Assembly (NCBI GenBank): GCA_030524455.1
Contig: JAUNGT010000030.1
Coordinates: forward strand, 1 to 38,925
Length of the DNA stretch: 38,925 bases
Origin: Eubacteriales bacterium
GTDB taxonomy: Bacteria; Bacillota; Clostridia; Lachnospirales; Lachnospiraceae
Direction of reading: 5' to 3'
Shown here: piece by piece, positions 1 to 6,969 of the stretch
Layout of the letters: each line of letters starts with the position of its first letter
How positions within the stretch are numbered: the first letter of the stretch is position 1
Notes under the pieces: generated by a model
Database searches by the model: none
Told to the model about the DNA's origin: nothing
What the model saw: the letters and a program-made list of their open reading frames with translations, nothing else
Made by a program: the position numbers and the translations under genes

Positions 1-249
1 CTTGGAAAAAGCGGGAACGTGCTGCGGTTTACGGCGGAGGATGAGACGGGAAAGCGCTGGGAAATGATGTATTTCAACGGCCGGGAGGAATTTGACGCCT
101 ACGCCGCCGAAAAATACGGGCAGCGCGCCCTGGAACGCCTCTATGCGGGGGAGGGCGGCGGGCTTTCCTTCGACGTGGTTTATTATCCGGGCGTGAATAC
201 CTGGCAGGGGAATACCCGGCTGCAGCTGGTGATGCAGCAGTACCGGTGA
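1..249 (+). CDS. recJ: RecJ single-strand DNA exonuclease, C-terminal end (partial)
   Basis: The frame is open from base 1 to a TGA at 247-249, so only the last ~82 residues of a gene that begins outside the window are visible. The fragment starts with LGKSGNVLRF and ends with a VVYYPGVNTWQGNTRLQLVM stretch. This resembles the C-terminal OB-fold domain of RecJ, where a 'Y-P-x-x-N-x-W/Y-Q-G' turn is followed by a final beta strand. RecJ is a cytoplasmic 5'-3' exonuclease acting on single-stranded DNA in recombination and mismatch repair; its DHH catalytic domain lies upstream and is not visible. An internal GTG at 19 is not the real start because the frame continues upstream. An intrinsic terminator follows directly. 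The RecJ assignment rests on a short C-terminal stretch, so it is likely rather than certain. Confidence 0.6.
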   Translation, partial: LGKSGNVLRFTAEDETGKRWEMMYFNGREEFDAYAAEKYGQRALERLYAGEGGGLSFDVVYYPGVNTWQGNTRLQLVMQQYR

Positions 250-250
250 G

Positions 251-288
251 CGGACGGCCAAGCTGCTGTCCGGTTTTATAATCTTTTT
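251..288 (+). terminator. Intrinsic terminator after recJ
   Basis: CGGACGGC (251-258) pairs with GCTGTCCG (265-272), 8 bp with one G-U pair, around a 6-nt loop. It is followed by a T-rich tract interrupted by ATAA. It starts 1 nt after the recJ stop codon. Confidence 0.65.
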
Positions 289-370
289 AGAATTTGTACA
301 CATTTTGCTCATATTTTAAGGGTAATATATGTATCAGATAGTTGAACAACTCACTATCTCCCCCCTCATA

Positions 371-423
371 AGAAAGTGAAGGCTCTGCAAGTGATTGCAG
401 AGCTTTTCACTTTCTTTTTTTTG
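371..423 (+). terminator. Very strong intrinsic terminator between recJ and the membrane-protein gene
   Basis: GAAAGTGAA plus GGCTCTGCAA (372-390) pairs with TTGCAGAGC plus TTTTCACTTTC (395-414). This gives two 9-bp helices with a one-base irregularity between them, closed by a GTGA (GNRA) tetraloop and followed by eight Ts broken by none. It is ~120 nt after recJ, which already has its own terminator, so it may terminate a separate short transcript (see findings). Confidence 0.85.
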
Positions 424-432
424 TGGTAAGAT
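404..432 (+). promoter_or_regulatory. Candidate promoter for the 467 gene, overlapping the terminator
   Basis: TTTTCA (404-409), a 17-bp spacer, then TAAGAT (427-432) preceded by TGG, giving an extended -10 (TGnTAAGAT). The -35 lies within the right arm of the upstream terminator. The predicted start point is ~439, 28 nt before the ATG. The -35 is weak; the call depends mainly on the extended -10. Confidence 0.45.
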
Positions 433-466
433 AGACGGAGCAACAAAGGATGGGAGATATGATTTC

Positions 467-2581
467 ATGCGCGCTGGAGTGATACGGACGGCTGCGCTGT
501 GCCTGATGGCCGCGCTGCTGATGGAGCTGACGGTATGCCAGTTTTCCTTCTGGACCTCGGTTTGGGGAAAAGGGGAGGAGCTGCTTGGGGCGGCAGAGCA
601 GATTTATGAGGACGCGGATACGGAGCAGATGGAGCGGATCCCGGCGGGCAGCGGCAGCGCTTATACGGACGGGGAGGGATATCTCCACGTTTCATCCGGC
701 AGCCTGCTTTTGCGGGTGAAGGATTTTGACGGCAGCCTGAAACGGCTGTATATCCGGGCCGGTATTCCGGAAGGACGCCTGGTGCATGTCCGGGTTTTTG
801 TTCAGGATGAGGGAAACAGCCACACCTACGCCCTGGGAGAGGGAAGGACGCTGACCGGGGCGGTGCCGGAGAATGGGGCGATGAAGCTTTATCCTTACGG
901 GCAGGTACAAAATTTGTATGTGCTGTTTCAGACCGCCGACGCCTCCGGCGAGGCTCTGCCCGGTCAGCAGGGGGAGCTGGTGCTTCGGCTGGAAGGGCTG
1001 GAGGCAAACGGCAGGCTGCCCTTTGTGTTCCGGTCGGTCAGGGCGCTGATCGGGTGGTGCGTCCTGGCATTTCTGGCTTTTTTGCGTCCCAAAAGCCCGA
1101 TTCACCAAATCGCCTTTTCGGCATCCGAAAGGAGAGGGCGCTGCCGGCGGCTGGCGGCGGTATGGATCGGAACGGGAGTGCTTTTGCTGCTGTCGGTTTT
1201 CTTTGTGCGGATCAATCCGGCCTGCCGGGAAAATCTGGCGCTGCACCACGCGCAGTATCAGGAGCTGGCCCGGGCCATGGCGGAGGGAAAGCTCAGCGTG
1301 GGGGAGGCGGACGAGGCTCTTTTGACGGTTCAAAACCCGTATGACACGATCTTTCTGCAGGCGGCGCAGATTCCCTATCAGGCGGATTATGCCTATTATG
1401 AAGGAAACTATTATGTGTATTTCGGGGTGGTGCCGGCGGTGCTTCTCTATCTGCCCTATCATCTGCTGACCGGAGGCGACCTGCCAAACTATGCGGCGGA
1501 GCTTGTCTTTTTTGCAGGCTTCGTGATCGCCTGCAGCGGCCTGGTCTGCGAGCTGATGCGGCGGTATTTCCCGGGGCTGCCCTTTTATTTCTGGGGGATC
1601 GGGACGGGCCTGCTCCTTGGCTGTCCGCCGCTGTTTTATCTGCTGATCCGGCCGGATCTTTACCATGTGCCCATTGCCGCCTCCTGCTGCTTTGCGGCGG
1701 CGGGGCTTTGGCTGTACCTGGCCGGTCTGAACCGGAAAAGGGACGGCTGGCAGCGCGTCTGTCTGTACGGGGCGGGCTCTTTGTGCCTGGCGCTGACGGC
1801 GGGCTGTCGTCCGCAGTTTATTCTCTTTGCCCTGCTGGCCCTTCCGCTGTTTTGGAGACCGATATTTGGGGAGCGGGCTCTGTTTTCCGGCAAAGGGTGG
1901 CGGGAGACGGCTGCTCTTGTGCTGCCCTATGTCCTTGTGGCGGCCGGGCTGATGGCCTACAATGGGGCGCGGTTCGGCTCGCCCTTTGAGTTTGGCGCGG
2001 CCTACAGCCTGACCAGCAACGATATGACGCACCGGGGCGTGAATCTGGAGCGGATTTTGTACGGCTTGTGGTATTTCTTCCTCCAGCCGCCCTGCATTGA
2101 GGCGTCCTTTCCTTATTTAAGGAGCGTGTCTCTGGAGACAGACTATCTGGGGAGGATGGTGACGGAGAGCTGGTTTGGCGGGGCCTTCTCCACCGGGATG
2201 CTGCTCTGGCCCCTGTTTCTTTTGGGCGCCTGCCGGCGGGGACGGGTGCTTCCGGCAGAGCTTTCGGGAGTGATTTTGCTTTCTGTCGGGGCTGCGCTCG
2301 TCATCGGTATGGTGGACGCAAACGGGGCGGGGATTTTGCTGCGCTATGGCTGCGACGTTTTCTTCGGATTGTATTTGGCGGCGGTGCCGGCGCTTTTTGC
2401 GGCCGCCCGGTTGGCCCGCCGGAAAAATGTGTACGGCGGCTTTCTGTTGTGGCTGCGGGCAGCGGTACTTTTGCAGGCGGGATTTTTGTTCCTGGTGCTT
2501 GTAAATACGGACGGCAGCGTCAATTTGCTGCGCGGTAATCCGGAGCTGTTTTACCGGATCCGGGCCGCGCTTTTCTGGTGA
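467..2581 (+). CDS. Large polytopic membrane protein, GT-C glycosyltransferase-like, function unknown
   Basis: 704 residues from the ATG at 467, which has a GGGAGAT ribosome site ~7-12 nt upstream; a longer reading from TTG 395 runs through a terminator and is rejected. The protein has one N-terminal membrane segment (about residues 8-30), a ~150-residue soluble region predicted outside, and then roughly ten hydrophobic segments from about residue 200 to the end. A short hydrophilic loop after the second or third segment carries YDTIF...YQADYAYYEGNYYVYFG, followed by PYHLL. This layout (large loop after an early helix, then many helices) recalls GT-C lipid-linked-sugar transferases, but no catalytic motif can be named. 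The next genes encode an acyltransferase 3 and a secreted SGNH hydrolase, which suggests envelope polysaccharide assembly or modification. The function is inferred only from context and topology. Confidence 0.75.
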   Translation: MRAGVIRTAALCLMAALLMELTVCQFSFWTSVWGKGEELLGAAEQIYEDADTEQMERIPAGSGSAYTDGEGYLHVSSGSLLLRVKDFDGSLKRLYIRAGIPEGRLVHVRVFVQDEGNSHTYALGEGRTLTGAVPENGAMKLYPYGQVQNLYVLFQTADASGEALPGQQGELVLRLEGLEANGRLPFVFRSVRALIGWCVLAFLAFLRPKSPIHQIAFSASERRGRCRRLAAVWIGTGVLLLLSVFFVRINPACRENLALHHAQYQELARAMAEGKLSVGEADEALLTVQNPYDTIFLQAAQIPYQADYAYYEGNYYVYFGVVPAVLLYLPYHLLTGGDLPNYAAELVFFAGFVIACSGLVCELMRRYFPGLPFYFWGIGTGLLLGCPPLFYLLIRPDLYHVPIAASCCFAAAGLWLYLAGLNRKRDGWQRVCLYGAGSLCLALTAGCRPQFILFALLALPLFWRPIFGERALFSGKGWRETAALVLPYVLVAAGLMAYNGARFGSPFEFGAAYSLTSNDMTHRGVNLERILYGLWYFFLQPPCIEASFPYLRSVSLETDYLGRMVTESWFGGAFSTGMLLWPLFLLGACRRGRVLPAELSGVILLSVGAALVIGMVDANGAGILLRYGCDVFFGLYLAAVPALFAAARLARRKNVYGGFLLWLRAAVLLQAGFLFLVLVNTDGSVNLLRGNPELFYRIRAALFW

Positions 2582-2600
2582 GGACAGGGAGGATGAGGAT

Positions 2601-3572
2601 TTGAGTGTCAGAAAGGTTTTTTTGACGAAGGAGCAGAGCCTGGCGCTGCGCGGAATCGCGATTTTGCTGGTGATCGCTTCTCACTACGCGGAGTGGTTCG
2701 GGGAGGTGCTGGCAAACGGGACGCTGCAGTATGGGCTGACTCGGCTGGGCTCCTACGGCGTGGATATCTTTTTTCTGGTTTCCGGCTACGGACTTGCAAA
2801 GAGCGTGGGAAAGCGGCAAATCGGAGGCGTTTTTTTGTGGCACCGCCTGAAAAACGTTTATCTCCCCTATCTGCTGATTGCCGGGCTGATCGAGTGCTAC
2901 GGCGGCGGACTGCATACGGCTGTCAGCTGGTATAAATATCTGACCGGCTTCGATTACTGGTATATCCGGAACATCCTGTTGTTTTACCTGGCGTTTTATC
3001 TGGCGTACCGGATCGCAGACAGGGGATGGACGCGCCTTCTGCTGCTGGCGGCATTGATCGGGACGTATTCCTGGTGGCTTTACTCCATTGACCGGGCGGC
3101 GTTCTGGTATATTTCCAACCTGGCTTTCCTGGTGGGAATTTTGCTGGCGCAGTACGAGAGAGCGCTTTTGCGGGCGGCGTCCTTTCTTTATCCGCTGCAG
3201 CTTCTGCTGCTGATTGCCGGAATGGCCTGGGCGGTAAAAACCGGGTTGGCGGCGAGGCTGACCGTGCCGCCTCAGCCGGAGCGGGCGTTTGGCGGACTGC
3301 TGGCGGCCCTGTGCTTTAGCCTGCTGGCGGCCCAGGCGGGCGGTCTTTCCCGGCTGAGGGGAAGGTGGATCGAGACGCTGGGGAGCTTTTCGCTGGAGCT
3401 GTATTTGTGTCATATGTTTCTTTTTTACCGGGTGGTCAACTCGCTGACGGATTGGGGACGGATCCCGCAGGGGCTCCTGGCCCTGGCTCTGGCGATGGCG
3501 GTTTCCTGGTGTATCAACCGGCTGTTTGGCCTTCTGTGGGGCGCGGCGGAAAGGCTTGGCGCAAAAGTCTGA
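2601..3572 (+). CDS. Acyltransferase family 3 (OafA/WecH-like) membrane O-acyltransferase
   Basis: 323 residues from a TTG at 2601, with GGGAGGATGAGG just upstream. The N-terminus (EQSLALRGIAILLVIASHY at about residues 11-29) is the family's hallmark first helix with the R-G-x-A-x-x-x-V-x-x-x-H pattern; H28 is the conserved catalytic-type histidine. 'GVDIFFLVSGYG' at about residues 53-64 matches the family's second motif (G-V-x-x-F-F-x-x-S-G-Y). About ten membrane segments follow. Members transfer acyl groups, often acetyl, to sugars of exported polysaccharides, peptidoglycan or lipids. It is 19 nt after the membrane protein and 16 nt before an SGNH hydrolase. Acyltransferase-3 proteins are often fused to or paired with SGNH domains, which supports a joint role in O-acyl decoration of the envelope. 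The substrate cannot be read from the sequence. Confidence 0.88.
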   Translation: MSVRKVFLTKEQSLALRGIAILLVIASHYAEWFGEVLANGTLQYGLTRLGSYGVDIFFLVSGYGLAKSVGKRQIGGVFLWHRLKNVYLPYLLIAGLIECYGGGLHTAVSWYKYLTGFDYWYIRNILLFYLAFYLAYRIADRGWTRLLLLAALIGTYSWWLYSIDRAAFWYISNLAFLVGILLAQYERALLRAASFLYPLQLLLLIAGMAWAVKTGLAARLTVPPQPERAFGGLLAALCFSLLAAQAGGLSRLRGRWIETLGSFSLELYLCHMFLFYRVVNSLTDWGRIPQGLLALALAMAVSWCINRLFGLLWGAAERLGAKV

Positions 3573-3588
3573 GGAAAAGGAGAAGAGC

Positions 3589-4473
3589 ATGAGAACAGAG
3601 AAAATCATAAGGAAACTGGCCTGCCTGGCCGTTCTTCTGGCCGGTCTGGCCGCAGCGGGAAAGACGGTGCAGGCGCAGGAGGCGGGCAGCGTGACGGTTC
3701 CGATGCCGGGCTTTGCAGTGGAGCAGTGGAGCGCCCCGAAGAGGATGCAGGTCAACACAGCGTCCGCCGTGAGCTTTCTGCCCGATCCGGCCTCCGGACA
3801 GATCGGCGCAGTGGAGGCGGGACAGCAGATCAACGTCTGGGGACAGACGGACACGGGCTGGTATTTTGTGGAGTGCGGACAGACGCTGGGCTATGTGAGC
3901 TGCGCTGCAGCGGCTCCGGCCGTGCAGCCGGCCGTCCCGGGCAGCGAGGCGCAGCCTTCGGTTGTCCCGGCGGGCATCGTTTTCATCGGAGATTCGCGGA
4001 TGGTGACGCTTCGGGAGGCGGTGGAGAACAATCTGGGGCCCTGCCTGGCCGCGGTGATTGCCAAAAACGGAAGCCGTTACGAGTGGTTTCACGACACGGC
4101 GATCCCCCAGGCCGACAAAATCATCGGCTCCGGCAGCCGGGTGGTGATCAATATGGGAGTCAACGATCTGGCGGACGCGGACAAATACGCGAGGGACGTA
4201 AATGCCTGGGCCGCAGTCTGGACCGCCCGGGGCGCGCAGGTCTACTACGCCTCCGTCAATCCGGTGTGGGCCAACAGCCACGGGATCACCCAGGAGCGGG
4301 TGGATCTTTTCAACAGCCGGTTAAAGCCCCAGCTCATCCCCCAGGTTATCTGGCTGGACAGCAGCGCCTATCTGATGTCCGTCGGCGTCCACTCCAACGA
4401 CGGCCTTCATTACCGGGACGACACAAACCTGAACCTGTACCATTATTATTTGGCGATGATTGGCGCACTGTAA
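3589..4473 (+). CDS. Secreted SH3-like plus SGNH/GDSL hydrolase
   Basis: 294 residues from the ATG at 3589, preceded by AAAAGGAGAAG; the frame is open further upstream into the previous gene, but that stretch has no ribosome site. An N-terminal signal peptide is clear: KIIRK, a hydrophobic run, then TVQAQEA as a probable signal peptidase site. Residues ~45-105 look like a bacterial SH3-type domain. An Ala/Pro/Val linker precedes an SGNH fold: block I is GDSR with Ser136 as nucleophile, block III is GVNDL, and block V is DGLH with Asp271 and His274. Such enzymes are extracellular esterases acting on acylated sugars or lipids. Position directly after an acyltransferase 3 suggests transfer or removal of acyl groups on the same envelope polymer. 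The gene is followed by a promoter for the next operon; no convincing terminator was found between them. Confidence 0.87.
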   Translation: MRTEKIIRKLACLAVLLAGLAAAGKTVQAQEAGSVTVPMPGFAVEQWSAPKRMQVNTASAVSFLPDPASGQIGAVEAGQQINVWGQTDTGWYFVECGQTLGYVSCAAAAPAVQPAVPGSEAQPSVVPAGIVFIGDSRMVTLREAVENNLGPCLAAVIAKNGSRYEWFHDTAIPQADKIIGSGSRVVINMGVNDLADADKYARDVNAWAAVWTARGAQVYYASVNPVWANSHGITQERVDLFNSRLKPQLIPQVIWLDSSAYLMSVGVHSNDGLHYRDDTNLNLYHYYLAMIGAL

Positions 4474-4488
4474 GGGGAACGCCGCCTC

Positions 4489-4517
4489 TTGACAGTCCTG
4501 TCAACTCCCTTTAGAAT
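4489..4517 (+). promoter_or_regulatory. Consensus sigma-A promoter with overlapping palindrome, upstream of rpiR-type operon
   Basis: TTGACA (4489-4494), a 17-bp spacer and TAGAAT (4512-4517); the -35 is perfect and the -10 is 5/6 or better. The -35 is the left arm of the palindrome TTGACAG-TC-CTGTCAA (4489-4504), a natural operator position where a bound repressor would block RNA polymerase. The predicted transcription start is ~4524, leaving a ~215-nt leader before the regulator's ATG. Autoregulation by the RpiR-type protein is an inference. Confidence 0.72.
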
Positions 4518-4526
4518 ATCACTGGG

Positions 4527-4708
4527 ACAACAGTTCAGCCAGCCAGGAGTGAACGGCCAAAATCGTGCTCGCACGAGTTTTGGCCGGTTGCTCCTGGCTG
4601 AGGGAGCGCCCGATGATGAGCAAAGGGAGCCGCGAAGCGGCGGAAAGCGCGTTATGCACGCAAGACGAACAAGTTCGTCTGTGCGAATGGCGCGGGCTGA
4701 ACAGTTAT
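4527..4708 (+). repeat. Structured element with terminal inverted repeats and internal hairpins (MITE-like repeat or leader RNA)
   Basis: The ends are inverted repeats: ACAACAGTTCAGCC (4527-4540) and, on the other strand at 4695-4708, ATAACTGTTCAGCC, 12 of 14 identical. Inside are three hairpins. The first is a ~26-bp stem (4540-4600) made of CAGCCAGGAG/CTCCTGGCTG, AACGGCCAAAA/TTTTGGCCGGTT and CGTGC/GCACG. The second is GCCGC-GAA-GCGGC (4629-4641). The third is CGCA/TGCG plus AGACGAAC/GTTCGTCT (4659-4685). No transposase frame is present. The element begins ~3 nt after the predicted start point of the operon, so it would form most of the 5' leader. Whether it is a dispersed repeat or a fixed regulatory RNA cannot be decided without searching for other copies. 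Confidence 0.7.
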
Positions 4709-4738
4709 GTTATTATGAATGCAGGAGTGGGGAAAAGC

Positions 4739-5674
4739 ATGGAGAACAGGCACGATATTATCTCACGGATCAACGAGAAATATGCGGGCATGAGCAAGGG
4801 GCATAAGGCCATCGCCGCTTATCTGATGGAGCATTACGATCAGGCGGCGTTTATGACGGCGGCAAAGCTGGGCGAGGCGCTGCACATCAGCGAGTCCACG
4901 GTGGTGCGTTTCGCGTCGGGCATCGGCTATGAGGGGTATCCCCAGATGCAGCAGGCGCTGGCGGCCTGGGTCAAGGGCAAGCTAAATACCGTGGAGGGGA
5001 TGGATGTCAGATACGCGGGGAGCAGTCAGTCGGAGATTTTAACCTCCGTTTTGTCCAGCGATATCGAGAAGCTGCGCCATACCATCGATCATCTGGATCC
5101 GGCAGCCTTTGAGACGGCGGTGGATCTGATTCTGGAGGCGCGCACGGTTTATATCCTGGGGATCAGAAGCTGCGAGCCGCTGGCCGGTTTTCTGAGCTTT
5201 TATCTGGGCATGATCCGGGGAAATGTGGTGCAGATTAAGACGACAAGCACCAGCGAGGTGTTTGAGCAGATGATCCGCATCGGGGAGCAGGACTGTATCA
5301 TCGGAATCAGCTTTCCGCGTTATTCCATGCGGACCCTCAAGGCCATGGAGTTTGCCAACGACCGGAGCGCCAAGGTGATCACCATCACCGACAGCGTGCA
5401 CTCTCCCATGAACCTGTATTCTTCCTGCAACCTGCTTGCCAGAAGCGACATGGTTTCCATTGTGGATTCCCTGGTGGCGCCGCTGTCCGTGATCAACGCC
5501 CTCGTGGTGGCGCTTTGCCTGAAGCGGCCGGATCAGGTGCGGGGCAATCTGGAGCAGCTGGAGGGCGCCTGGAACAATTATCAGGTATATATGAATGATG
5601 AGATCAATTTTATCAACGAGGATTCCGTGCTGACGGATTCCTTTTTGAGACCGAAGGAGAAGGCAGAGCATTGA
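4739..5674 (+). CDS. MurR/RpiR family transcriptional regulator (HTH + SIS domain)
   Basis: 311 residues from the ATG at 4739, with GGAGTGGGG 6 nt upstream. The frame is open upstream through the structured element, but that extension is rejected. Residues ~1-80 are an HTH_6 (RpiR-type) domain: 'MSKGHKAIAAYLMEHYDQAAFMT' followed by 'LGEALHISESTVVRF' as the helix-turn-helix. Residues ~125-260 are an SIS phosphosugar-binding domain with 'ILGIRSCEPLAGFLSFYL', 'DCIIGISFPRYS' and 'AKVITITDS'. These regulators sense phosphosugars and usually control sugar or cell-wall sugar catabolism. Here it precedes housekeeping genes instead, so its ligand is unclear. The stop codon overlaps the TTG start of the next gene by 4 nt (TTGA). 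It may bind the palindrome in its own promoter. Confidence 0.88.
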   Translation: MENRHDIISRINEKYAGMSKGHKAIAAYLMEHYDQAAFMTAAKLGEALHISESTVVRFASGIGYEGYPQMQQALAAWVKGKLNTVEGMDVRYAGSSQSEILTSVLSSDIEKLRHTIDHLDPAAFETAVDLILEARTVYILGIRSCEPLAGFLSFYLGMIRGNVVQIKTTSTSEVFEQMIRIGEQDCIIGISFPRYSMRTLKAMEFANDRSAKVITITDSVHSPMNLYSSCNLLARSDMVSIVDSLVAPLSVINALVVALCLKRPDQVRGNLEQLEGAWNNYQVYMNDEINFINEDSVLTDSFLRPKEKAEH

Positions 5675-6969
5675 CGGAAAAAATCGCGGTGATCGGCGGC
5701 GGCGCGGCGGGAATGCTGGCGGCCTATGCGGCGGCCCAAAACGGCGCGCAGGTCACGCTTTATGAAAAAAACGAGAAGCTGGGCAAGAAAATATATATCA
5801 CCGGAAAGGGACGCTGCAATGTGACAAACGGCTGCGGGCAGGAACGCTTTTTTGACCAGGTGGTAAGCAATCCGCGGTTTTTGTACAGCGCCTTTGCGGC
5901 CTTTGACAACCGGGCCATGATGCGGCTTTTGGAGCAGGCGGGCTGCCCCTTAAAGACAGAGCGGGGCGAGCGGGTTTTTCCTGTTTCCGATCACGCCTCG
6001 GACGTGATCCGGGCGCTGGAACGGCTGCTTTTGCAAAGCGGCGTGAAGGTGCGCTTAAACAGCCGGGTGAAGCGTCTTTTGACAAAAACGGGGGAGCGGG
6101 ACGGACAGCCGCTCTGTGAGATAACCGGAATCGAGCTGGCAGACGGCAAAAGAGAGAGCGCAGACCGCGTGATCCTGGCGACCGGCGGCCTGTCCTATCC
6201 CTCCACCGGCTCCACCGGCGACGGCCTTTTGTGGGCCGGAGAGCTTGGCCATGTGATGACGGAGACCGCCCCCGCCCTGGTCCCCTTTGAGATTCGGGAG
6301 GACTGGTGCAGACAGCTGCAGGGGCTGGCTTTAAAAAATGTGGAGCTTTCCCTGGAGCTTGCCGGAAAGGAAATCTATCGGGGCTTCGGGGAGATGCTCT
6401 TTACCCATTTCGGGATCAGCGGCCCTCTGGCGCTGACGGCAGGCAGCTATTACAGCGCGGCCCTGGCAAGAAAGCGAAAAAAGGGAATGGATGGGGAGCA
6501 GGCGCGCCTTTTTTTGAACCTGAAGCCCGCGCTTACACCGGAGCAGCTGGATAAGCGGCTCTGGCGCGACTTTGAGGAGCAGAAGAATAAGGATTTTAAA
6601 AACGCGCTGGACGGCCTGTTTCCGGCGCGGCTGATTCCGGTGATGACGGCCCTTTCCGGCATCAGTCCGGATAAGAAGGTACACGAGATCACCCGGCAGG
6701 AGCGCCGGGCCTTCGCAGAGCTGATCCGCCGGGTGCCGCTGACGGTGACCGGAACGAGGGGCTTTGCAGAGGCGATTATCACCCGGGGCGGCGTGGGCGT
6801 CAAAGGAATCAATCCCTCCACCATGGAGTCGAAGCGGGTGAAGGGCTTATATTTTGCGGGAGAAATGCTGGATGTGGATGCGCTGACCGGCGGCTTTAAT
6901 TTACAGATCGCCTGGTCCACCGGATATCTGGCCGGGAGGAGCGCTTCCCAGGGAGGAGAAGAAGGATGA
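5671..6969 (+). CDS. NAD(P)/FAD-dependent oxidoreductase of the HI0933/BaiN family
   Basis: 432 residues from a TTG at 5671 that overlaps the previous stop; AAGGAGAAGG lies ~8 nt upstream. The N-terminus 'IAVIGGGAAGMLAAYAA' is a Rossmann dinucleotide-binding GxGxxG site, followed by 'YEKNEKLGKKIYITGKGRCN', the signature of this family. 'GGLSYPSTGSTGDG' and the C-terminal 'GEMLDVDALTGGFNLQIAWSTGYLAG' complete the FAD-binding site. Family members are cytoplasmic flavoproteins; one named member, BaiN, takes part in bile acid 7-dehydroxylation in gut clostridia, but most have no assigned substrate. The gene is embedded in a conserved housekeeping block with cmk, so a bile acid role should not be assumed. 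Its stop overlaps the cmk start (ATGA). Confidence 0.9.
   Translation: MTEKIAVIGGGAAGMLAAYAAAQNGAQVTLYEKNEKLGKKIYITGKGRCNVTNGCGQERFFDQVVSNPRFLYSAFAAFDNRAMMRLLEQAGCPLKTERGERVFPVSDHASDVIRALERLLLQSGVKVRLNSRVKRLLTKTGERDGQPLCEITGIELADGKRESADRVILATGGLSYPSTGSTGDGLLWAGELGHVMTETAPALVPFEIREDWCRQLQGLALKNVELSLELAGKEIYRGFGEMLFTHFGISGPLALTAGSYYSAALARKRKKGMDGEQARLFLNLKPALTPEQLDKRLWRDFEEQKNKDFKNALDGLFPARLIPVMTALSGISPDKKVHEITRQERRAFAELIRRVPLTVTGTRGFAEAIITRGGVGVKGINPSTMESKRVKGLYFAGEMLDVDALTGGFNLQIAWSTGYLAGRSASQGGEEG

Noticed and set aside
395..466. N-terminal extension of the membrane protein from TTG 395
   Set aside because: It would begin within the right arm of a strong terminator and has no ribosome site; the ATG at 467 has GGGAGAT upstream and leads straight into a membrane helix.
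2520..3854. 444-residue minus-strand open frame opposite the acyltransferase
   Set aside because: Low-complexity Gln/Arg/Pro composition and opposite to a clear family member.
4540..4600. Reading the large hairpin as an intrinsic terminator for the SGNH gene
   Set aside because: It is not followed by a T tract and is downstream of the next promoter.
4565..4738. In-frame extension of the RpiR-type regulator through the structured element
   Set aside because: The extension encodes the hairpin element and bears no resemblance to the family; GGAGTGGGG precedes the ATG at 4739.
5671..6969. Bile acid 7-dehydroxylation role for the BaiN-like flavoprotein
   Set aside because: No other bai gene is nearby and the gene is embedded in a housekeeping block; most members of the family have no bile acid role.
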